Of a stretch of 53,258 bases of DNA, positions 47,537-53,258 are shown in pieces. This DNA comes from Pelagibacterales bacterium SAG-MED50 (GTDB lineage: Bacteria > Pseudomonadota > Alphaproteobacteria > Pelagibacterales > Pelagibacteraceae). Every line of letters starts with the position of its first letter. The first letter of the stretch is position 1. The notes under the pieces were generated by a model, which saw nothing but the letters and a program-made list of their open reading frames with translations, did no database searches and was not told where the DNA came from. The translations under genes and the position numbers were made by a program. The stretch lies in assembly GCA_014653385.1 (NCBI GenBank), contig JACWER010000011.1, positions 1 to 53,258 of the forward strand. Direction: 5' to 3'.

Positions 47537-48387
47537 TGACAAATCAAAACTACCTGTCAATTTATGCTAAGTCTTTTAATTGGGCAGGTTTTTTTCTCCC
47601 AAAACAGACTTATCAGAAGTGTTCAGCTTTGTACGATTTTTGTAGAGTCGCAGACAATATAGCTGACGATAATGATACAATTGAATCTAAGAAAAATAAA
47701 TTTAAGAACTTTGAAAGTAATTTTAATAATAAAAATTTTGATGATCCTATCATTAAAAATATGTGGGATCTTGTAGATGAATTCAATATTTCATTAATAA
47801 TTATTAACGATTTATTTGAAGGCATTAAATCTGATATAAAAGAAAAAGTAAAATTAAACTCAAAAAAAGAGCTATTAATTTACTCATACAGAGTTGCTGG
47901 AACAGTTGGTCTATTAATGGCAAAAATTCTTAAAGTAAGTAAAAAAAGTTCGTTAATGTCAGCGATTGATTTGGGAATAGCAATGCAATTAACAAATATA
48001 TCAAGAGATGTAGTTGAAGATTTAAATAACAATAGATCTTATATAAATGAAAATTTTGAAGAAATTAAATCTACCTTAATGCTTGCAGAAAAATTTTATG
48101 AAAACTCTTTTCACTCAATTAGTAAAATCCCTATAAGCTTTAGATTTGCTATCTTGGTAGCAAGAAGAGTATACAGAAAAATTGGATATAAAATTTTAAA
48201 AAAGAAAAATTTAGAAAATTATAGAAAATCTGGAAAAATTTATGTTTCAAATCTTGAAAAAGTAATTGAAACTTTTCTTTCTGTTTTTGACCTAATTAAA
48301 TTATTATTAATAGATAAAAATGATGATCATATTAGACATGACCATGTATTAATTATCGAGGAATTAAATCTAGATGAAAGAATTTGA
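47536..48387 (+). CDS. crtB: Phytoene synthase
   Basis: Condenses two geranylgeranyl diphosphates to phytoene. The two Asp-rich substrate motifs are clear: YDFCRVADNIADD (about residues 34-46) and QLTNISRDVVEDL (about 153-165), with YSYRVAGTVGLLMAKIL between. The 283 residues match bacterial CrtB. A GGPP synthase (crtE) is not in the window. It overlaps crtY by 14 bp. Confidence 0.95.
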   Translation: MTNQNYLSIYAKSFNWAGFFLPKQTYQKCSALYDFCRVADNIADDNDTIESKKNKFKNFESNFNNKNFDDPIIKNMWDLVDEFNISLIIINDLFEGIKSDIKEKVKLNSKKELLIYSYRVAGTVGLLMAKILKVSKKSSLMSAIDLGIAMQLTNISRDVVEDLNNNRSYINENFEEIKSTLMLAEKFYENSFHSISKIPISFRFAILVARRVYRKIGYKILKKKNLENYRKSGKIYVSNLEKVIETFLSVFDLIKLLLIDKNDDHIRHDHVLIIEELNLDERI

Positions 48388-49438
48388 TTATATAATAATT
48401 GGTGGTGGTTGTGCTGGGCTATCTTTAGCTTATGAATTAGATTTACACTCAAAATTAAAAGATAAAACTTTAGCAATTGTTGAGCCTAGAGATGAATATA
48501 AAAAAGATAAAACATGGTCTTTTTGGAAAGTTTCATCTCATAATTTTGAAGACTGTACTAAAAAAAGTTGGGATAATTTTACAATTAACATTCCAGGTCA
48601 TCTTAAACATGTTGACTGTAAAAATATGCCCTATCAAACAATTGATAGTGGTTTATTTTATCGAAAAATAATTGACAAAATAAAACAAAATACCAATATC
48701 TATTTTTTTAAAAATATTAATGAAGTAAATACAGAAAATTCTATCATTTTTAACAGTGTGAGTGACACCGTAGATAACAAAAGTAGTTTGTGGCAACACT
48801 TTTCTGGCATAGAGATTGAAACAAGCAAAGATTTTTTTGATGAAAAAATATTCAACTTAATGGATTTTGATTGTGATCAAAAAAATAGTGTGCATTTTTT
48901 TTATACACTACCATTCTCAAAAACAAAGGCACTTATAGAAACTACTTGGATTTCAGATCTTAATAACACTTCTTTGAATGATTATGATATTCAATTAAAG
49001 GATTATGTTGAAAATAAACTAAAGATTAAAAATTATAAAATTAATTATAAGGAAACTGGTGTTATTCCTTTATTTCATCCAAATAATATTAAAAAATTAA
49101 ATCAAATTGAGATCGGTACTGCTGGAGGCATGACAAGGCTAAGTACTGGATATACATTTTTAAACATTCAAGAACAAAGCAAATATATTAGAGAAAATAT
49201 AGAAAATATTAAGGATACAAAAATTTTTTCAATAAAGAAAAAATATGAATTTTTAGATAATATTTTTTTAAAAGTTTTAAAAAAAAACCCTGAAAGAATG
49301 GCACAAATATTTTATAAAATGTTTAACTGCTCTTCAAAAACAGTTATAAATTTTTTATCTAATAAAAGTAATATGTTGGAGGATATTTCTATTATTTCTA
49401 AAATGCCCAAATTTATTTTTTTAAAACAATTATTTTAA
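48374..49438 (+). CDS. crtY: Lycopene beta-cyclase
   Basis: Cyclises both ends of lycopene to beta-carotene. The 354-residue CrtY-type flavoprotein begins YIIIGGGCAGLSLAYEL, continues with DKTWSFWK and YQTIDSGLFYRKI, and has the family blocks FFYTLPFSKTKALIETTW and GTAGGMTRLSTGYTF. These fit the bacterial CrtY group rather than the heterodimeric or CrtL types. Followed after 2 bp by blh. Confidence 0.93.
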   Translation: MKEFDYIIIGGGCAGLSLAYELDLHSKLKDKTLAIVEPRDEYKKDKTWSFWKVSSHNFEDCTKKSWDNFTINIPGHLKHVDCKNMPYQTIDSGLFYRKIIDKIKQNTNIYFFKNINEVNTENSIIFNSVSDTVDNKSSLWQHFSGIEIETSKDFFDEKIFNLMDFDCDQKNSVHFFYTLPFSKTKALIETTWISDLNNTSLNDYDIQLKDYVENKLKIKNYKINYKETGVIPLFHPNNIKKLNQIEIGTAGGMTRLSTGYTFLNIQEQSKYIRENIENIKDTKIFSIKKKYEFLDNIFLKVLKKNPERMAQIFYKMFNCSSKTVINFLSNKSNMLEDISIISKMPKFIFLKQLF

Positions 49439-49440
49439 AT

Positions 49441-50376
49441 ATGAATAATGAAATAAAAAAAATTAATCTAAATCATTCTTTTATTTTTTTTTTATTTTCA
49501 AACATTTTTTCAATAATAATTTTTAAATTAAATAATTTTAATATCTCTCCATTATTATGTTTATTATTAATATTAACTATTGGCGTATCTCATGGATCTT
49601 TAGACCACGTTAAGGGTAAAAGACTTTTTAATATTCTTAATATTAATAAAATTTCTATCTTTTATTTCTCATACATTTTAATTGCTATTTTGGTTATAAT
49701 TATTTGGACAATAATACCTTTCATTTCTTTGATGATTTTTTTACTTGTTGCCTCTTATCACTTTGGAAAAGAAGATACTCAATTTTTAATAAATGAAAAT
49801 TCTTATTTTAATCAATTACTTTTTTTCCTAAAAGGTTTGTTAATAATTGTAGCACCAATGTTTTTTCATTTTGAAGAAACAGTGACTATTTTTAAATTGT
49901 TATTAGTTGATAATGAAATTTTTTACTCTACTTTAGAATTTATAGAAGTTAACAAAATATTACCCATAGCAATTATTTTAAGCTCCTTGTCTAGTATTTT
50001 TTTATTTTTGAGTAAATTTGAGATTAAAAAATTTATAGTTTTTTTTGACTATTTTTCTATTTTGGTTCTAAATTATTGTCTAACACCTTTAGTGGCATTT
50101 ACAGTTTATTTTTGTTTTTTACATTCAATTAGACACAGCATTACGCTTATTTATGAAATAGACAAAAATGATTTTAAAAATGGTCTGAAGGTATTTGGCC
50201 AAAAAGCATTACCTTTAACTATTTTAACTGCTATTTTTTGCTTAATTGGTCTTTATCTATTAAATAATAACTATGATTTTGATAGCTCAATATTAAAAAT
50301 AATATTTATAGGTTTGGCGTCTTTAACCTTTCCACATATATTGCTGGAATATTTTCTCGAAAAAAATGAAAAATAA
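49441..50376 (+). CDS. blh: Beta-carotene 15,15'-dioxygenase, Brp/Blh family
   Basis: Cleaves beta-carotene to two retinals, the chromophore of proteorhodopsin. The 311 residues are mostly membrane helices; the conserved iron-binding His appear in GVSHGSLDH, ASYHFGKEDTQF, FLHSIRHS and FPHILLEY. This is the expected last step of the crtI-B-Y cassette in rhodopsin-bearing marine bacteria. It overlaps ispH by 11 bp. Confidence 0.93.
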   Translation: MNNEIKKINLNHSFIFFLFSNIFSIIIFKLNNFNISPLLCLLLILTIGVSHGSLDHVKGKRLFNILNINKISIFYFSYILIAILVIIIWTIIPFISLMIFLLVASYHFGKEDTQFLINENSYFNQLLFFLKGLLIIVAPMFFHFEETVTIFKLLLVDNEIFYSTLEFIEVNKILPIAIILSSLSSIFLFLSKFEIKKFIVFFDYFSILVLNYCLTPLVAFTVYFCFLHSIRHSITLIYEIDKNDFKNGLKVFGQKALPLTILTAIFCLIGLYLLNNNYDFDSSILKIIFIGLASLTFPHILLEYFLEKNEK

Positions 50377-51310
50377 ACAATTAAAAATTTTGTTATCTGC
50401 GCCACGTGGGTTTTGTGCTGGTGTAGAAAGGGCTATCGAAATTGTTGAAAAATCAATTCAAAAATATGGGGCTCCCGTTTATGTTCGTCACGAAATTGTT
50501 CACAACAAATATGTTGTTGATGATTTAAAGAATAAAGGTGCAATATTTGTTGAAGAACTTGAAGAAATTAAAGACAAATCAAGACCAGTTGTTTTTTCTG
50601 CTCATGGAGTTCCAAAAAAAATTCCTGATGATGCAAAAAATTATAAAATGACTTATGTGGATGCTACTTGTCCATTGGTTTCTAAAGTACATAGAGAAGC
50701 TGAGAATCTTAATAAAGCTGGTTATCACATAATATTAATAGGTCATCAAAATCATCCTGAAGTCATAGGCACAATGGGTCAATTGCCTGTTGGAGCTATT
50801 GATCTTATTCAAAATGAAAATGAAGCAATAAATTATAAGAATAATGAAGATAAAAAAATAGCATTTGTTACACAGACAACTTTATCTGTAGATGACACCC
50901 ATGAAATGATAAAAATTTTAAAAAATAAATTTCCAGATATACGTGAACCATCAAAAGAAGATATTTGTTATGCAACTACTAATAGGCAAATGGCAGTTAA
51001 AAATATTGCAAAAAAATGTGATATGTTTTTTGTAATTGGCAGCAGAAACTCATCTAACTCCGTAAGACTTGTTGAGGTAGCTAAAAAGTCAGGCTGTATT
51101 AACTCAATACTAATTCATTCTGAAAGCAAAATTCCATATGACCAAATTCAAAACTCAAATACTATTGGAATTTCATCTGGCGCGTCAGCACCAGAAATTT
51201 TGGTAAAAAATTTTATTAATAATTTAAAAAATAGATTTACTATAAGTATAGATGAAGTAGAAATAATTAAAGAAAACGTAGTATTTAAAATCCCAAAAAA
51301 ATTAAATTAA
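50366..51310 (+). CDS. ispH: 4-hydroxy-3-methylbut-2-enyl diphosphate reductase
   Basis: Fe-S enzyme making IPP and DMAPP in the last step of the MEP pathway. The three cluster Cys are in PRGFCAGVERA, DATCPLVSKVH and DICYATTNRQ; SRNSSNSVRLVEVA and GISSGASAPE complete the family pattern. The 314 residues are normal. Overlap with blh couples isoprenoid precursor supply with retinal synthesis. thrB follows immediately. Confidence 0.96.
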   Translation: MKNKQLKILLSAPRGFCAGVERAIEIVEKSIQKYGAPVYVRHEIVHNKYVVDDLKNKGAIFVEELEEIKDKSRPVVFSAHGVPKKIPDDAKNYKMTYVDATCPLVSKVHREAENLNKAGYHIILIGHQNHPEVIGTMGQLPVGAIDLIQNENEAINYKNNEDKKIAFVTQTTLSVDDTHEMIKILKNKFPDIREPSKEDICYATTNRQMAVKNIAKKCDMFFVIGSRNSSNSVRLVEVAKKSGCINSILIHSESKIPYDQIQNSNTIGISSGASAPEILVKNFINNLKNRFTISIDEVEIIKENVVFKIPKKLN

Positions 51311-52276
51311 ATGGCTGTTTATACAAAAATAAATAAAGAAGATATTTCTATAATAAATAAAAAGTTTGATATTGAAAAAATTATTAGTTTTCAGGGTATT
51401 AAAAAGGGAATTGAAAATACAAATTATTTATTAAAATCAAAAAATAATAAATTTATATTAACAATTTTTGAAAAAAGAGTTTCCAATAAAGAAATCCCTT
51501 TTTTCATGAAATTAATGGATAAATTAAACGACTCTAAGATTAATTGCCCTAAACCTTTAAAAAATAATAACGGAAGCTATTTAATAAAATTAAAGAATAA
51601 AACTGCATGCATTGTTTCTTTCCTGCAAGGAAAAGATAAAGATAAACTTAATTCAAAAAATTGTTTTGAAGTTGGTAAGATAATTGCACAAATACACTCT
51701 ATTACTAAAAATATTAAAATAACTAGAAAAAACTCTATGAGTATTAAAAATTTAGATCCTTTACTTAAAAGTATAAAATTTAAATCTAAGAAGTTTAATA
51801 ATTTAGAAAAGTTTTTAAAAAATAATCTAAAAGACATTAAAAAAAACTGGCCAAAAAAATTACCAAGTGGGATTATTCATGGTGATTTATTTATAGATAA
51901 TATTTTTTTTAAAAATAATAAACTTTCAGGAATTATTGATTTTTATTTTGCTGCAAATGATTATTTTATGTATGAAATAGCTATTTCTATTAATGCACTT
52001 TGTTTTGATAAAAAAAAATCAAAATTTAAAATTGATAAATTAAAAATAAAAAATTTAATTAGAGGATATGAGAGTATTAAAAAAATTTCTCTTAAGGAAA
52101 AAAAATCATTAAATATTTTGTGTCGAGGAGCTGCAATGAGATATTTACTTACTAGACTTTACGATTATTCAAATACACCCAAAACTGCATTAATAAAAAT
52201 TAAAGATCCTAATGAATATTATCAAAAGCTTATTACACATAACAGCTTAATTTCTTATAAAGATTATTTAATTTAA
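51311..52276 (+). CDS. thrB: Homoserine kinase, APH-like (ThrB type II)
   Basis: Phosphorylates homoserine for threonine synthesis. This 321-residue form belongs to the aminoglycoside-phosphotransferase-like fold rather than the GHMP ThrB of E. coli: QGIKKGIENTNYLLKS near the N-terminus, catalytic loop GIIHGDLFIDNIFF and metal-binding IIDFYFAANDY. The ispH-thrB-rnhA order is usual in alphaproteobacteria. Its stop shares its last base with the rnhA start codon. Confidence 0.92.
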   Translation: MAVYTKINKEDISIINKKFDIEKIISFQGIKKGIENTNYLLKSKNNKFILTIFEKRVSNKEIPFFMKLMDKLNDSKINCPKPLKNNNGSYLIKLKNKTACIVSFLQGKDKDKLNSKNCFEVGKIIAQIHSITKNIKITRKNSMSIKNLDPLLKSIKFKSKKFNNLEKFLKNNLKDIKKNWPKKLPSGIIHGDLFIDNIFFKNNKLSGIIDFYFAANDYFMYEIAISINALCFDKKKSKFKIDKLKIKNLIRGYESIKKISLKEKKSLNILCRGAAMRYLLTRLYDYSNTPKTALIKIKDPNEYYQKLITHNSLISYKDYLI

Positions 52277-52701
52277 TGATTAAGATTTACACAGATGGTT
52301 CATGCTTAAAAAATCCTGGAGATGGAGGTTGGGCAGCAATTATAATTATAGATGGTGAAACTAAAGAGATTAGTGGAAGTGAAAGAGATACCACAAATAA
52401 TAGAATGGAGCTTTTAGCTCCTATTAATGCTTTGAAAGAAATGAAACGAAATGAACAAATTGAAATCTATACAGATTCTCAATATGTAAAGCTTGGAATA
52501 ACTGAGTGGATTAATAAGTGGGTGCTTAACAACTGGAAAACTTCAAAAAAAGAGGATGTAAAAAATAAAGATCTATGGATCGAACTTTATAATTTGAATG
52601 AAACTTTTGATGTTAAATGGAATTGGGTAAAAGCTCACGCTGGCAATACAATGAATGAAAAAGTTGACCAATTAGCTAAAAAAGCAGCTATTTTAAAATA
52701 A
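52276..52701 (+). CDS. rnhA: Ribonuclease HI
   Basis: Degrades the RNA strand of RNA-DNA hybrids. The 141 residues carry the DEDD catalytic set: Asp in IYTDGSCLKNPG, Glu in NRMELLAPI, Asp in IYTDSQYVKLGI and Asp in NEKVDQLAKKAA, with the handle region WKTSKKEDVKNKDLW. The 3' end overlaps the convergent peroxiredoxin gene by 9 bp. Confidence 0.96.
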   Translation: MIKIYTDGSCLKNPGDGGWAAIIIIDGETKEISGSERDTTNNRMELLAPINALKEMKRNEQIEIYTDSQYVKLGITEWINKWVLNNWKTSKKEDVKNKDLWIELYNLNETFDVKWNWVKAHAGNTMNEKVDQLAKKAAILK

Positions 52702-53178
52702 TTTTAAGAAGTTTTCAGCTGCTGAAATTTCACAAGAACCTGTATCTTTTTCTTCCTGTAATTTAATAACCTTCATATCATCAACTAGCATAGCGTATCT
52801 ATTTGATCTAATACCAAGACCTCTGGCTCTTTTATCTACATCTGCACCAATTGCCTTTGTAAAATTTAAAAAAGGATCTCCCATCATTAAAATTTTGCTT
52901 TCTACATTATTCTCTTTGCCCCACGCATTCATTACGAATGGATCATTTACTGAAATACAAATAATTTGGTCAACTCCTTTTTCTTTGTATTTTTCAAACA
53001 TATTGACATAGCCAGGCAAATGTTTTGCAGAACACACCGAGGTATATGCACCTGGTAGGCCAAACATTACTACTTTTTTATTTTTAAATAAATTTTCAAT
53101 ATTTTTTTTAATTGGTTCTCCTTCTTCTAGAATAAAAACTTCAGAGTTTGGTAGATTGTCATTTTCTTTTATATTCAT
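52693..53178 (-). CDS. Peroxiredoxin (Prx5/PrxII-type)
   Basis: A 161-residue thiol peroxidase. The peroxidatic Cys49 is in GAYTSVCSAKHLPGY, the TxxC form typical of the Prx5 subfamily, followed by ICISVNDPFVMNAWGK and the conserved Arg in SNRYAMLVDDMKV. A second Cys near the C-terminus (GSCEISAAENFL) could be a resolving residue, but its position differs from the classical 2-Cys enzymes. It reduces peroxides using thioredoxin or glutaredoxin; which one is not visible. Its start overlaps the upstream partial gene by 1 bp (TAATG). Confidence 0.93.
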   Translation of the reverse strand: MNIKENDNLPNSEVFILEEGEPIKKNIENLFKNKKVVMFGLPGAYTSVCSAKHLPGYVNMFEKYKEKGVDQIICISVNDPFVMNAWGKENNVESKILMMGDPFLNFTKAIGADVDKRARGLGIRSNRYAMLVDDMKVIKLQEEKDTGSCEISAAENFLKLF

Positions 53179-53258
53179 TAAATTCTTTCTTTTATATGTT
53201 TTTTTACTTCATCAATATTATTCTCAATAATTTTATAATTTTCTTTTTCATTCAAAAT
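53178..53258 (-). CDS. C-terminal 26 codons of an unidentified gene (partial)
   Basis: Reading the minus strand from the right edge, an open frame of 26 codons ends in TAA at 53180-53178, sharing a base with the peroxiredoxin ATG. The tail is charged and Lys/Glu/Ile-rich (ending VKKHIKERI). Too short to identify; the TAATG coupling supports a real gene in an operon with the peroxiredoxin. Confidence 0.55.
   Translation of the reverse strand: MLNEKENYKIIENNIDEVKKHIKERI

Noticed and set aside
46076..50376. A proteorhodopsin gene expected with the crt-blh cassette
   Set aside because: None of the proteins in the window has the seven-helix pattern with a retinal-binding Lys in helix 7; the gene must be elsewhere.

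Overview
The window is a gene-dense, AT-rich (roughly 30% G+C by eye) stretch of bacterial chromosome. Many genes abut or overlap, and no gene-free gap exceeds about 115 bases. Lysine/asparagine/isoleucine-rich proteins, alphaproteobacterial gene orders (DUF721-DsbA-smc; atpI-B-E-F'-F with no F1 genes beside them; ispH-thrB-rnhA; ubiK-lgt-midA-pgeF), a CcrM-type GANTC methyltransferase and a crtI-crtB-crtY-blh retinal cassette all point to a streamlined marine alphaproteobacterium, most likely SAR11/Pelagibacterales. That assignment is inference from gene content. No insertion sequence, prophage, CRISPR array or rRNA was seen.

Layout. 1-3476: end of carA and all of carB. 3480-5764: a circularly permuted ATP-grasp protein and, divergently, an Anbu-type proteasome-like peptidase. 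5767-11663: a 2OG-Fe(II) oxygenase and an ELM1-like protein (minus), thioredoxin reductase, a small membrane protein and an extended SDR (plus), then an atypical SDR and an aspartate aminotransferase (minus). 11699-17435: uvrB, a FolM-like pteridine reductase, folB, uvrC and pgsA in one overlapping plus-strand run. 17432-20791: ilvE (minus), then a MarR regulator, an OmpR/PetR-like response regulator and an EnvZ-like kinase. 20769-26969: ubiK (minus), lgt, midA, pgeF, prs, rplY, pth and ychF. 26946-29507: petABC for the cytochrome bc1 complex (minus). 29601-31383: trmL, hemF and greA. 31380-35296 (minus): a TPR lipoprotein-like or periplasmic protein, ispE, tRNA-Gln(UUG) and a CCA-adding enzyme. 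35308-37904: a divergent uracil-DNA glycosylase, a 44-residue membrane micro-protein, rnhB and ccrM. 37901-40032 (minus): an FAD monooxygenase and mutY. 40033-46036: DUF721/DciA-like, DsbA-like, a very short smc and the Fo part of ATP synthase. 46076-52701: the retinal-synthesis cassette, then ispH, thrB and rnhA. The window ends with a peroxiredoxin and the tail of another minus-strand gene.

How the parts fit. ispE and ispH serve the MEP isoprenoid pathway; crtI, crtB and crtY make beta-carotene from its products, and blh cleaves beta-carotene to retinal. This cassette lies directly after the Fo genes through which a proteorhodopsin-driven proton gradient would be used, although neither a rhodopsin gene nor crtE is in the window. 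The bc1 operon supplies the respiratory arm of the same proton circuit. uvrB, uvrC, mutY, the uracil-DNA glycosylase, rnhA and rnhB form a scattered genome-maintenance set.

Most unusual observations: (1) an 857-residue Smc with intact head motifs but no recognisable hinge domain; (2) a ccrM promoter with three GANTC sites in 49 bp, two of them within or touching the core promoter; (3) a CCA-adding-enzyme gene starting 3 nt after the encoded CCA of tRNA-Gln; (4) an Anbu peptidase next to its ATP-grasp partner without the alpha-E and transglutaminase genes known from other Anbu loci; (5) a family-4-like uracil-DNA glycosylase lacking most Fe-S cysteines and the motif-2 histidine; (6) mutY and a DUF721 gene whose divergent start codons are directly back to back.
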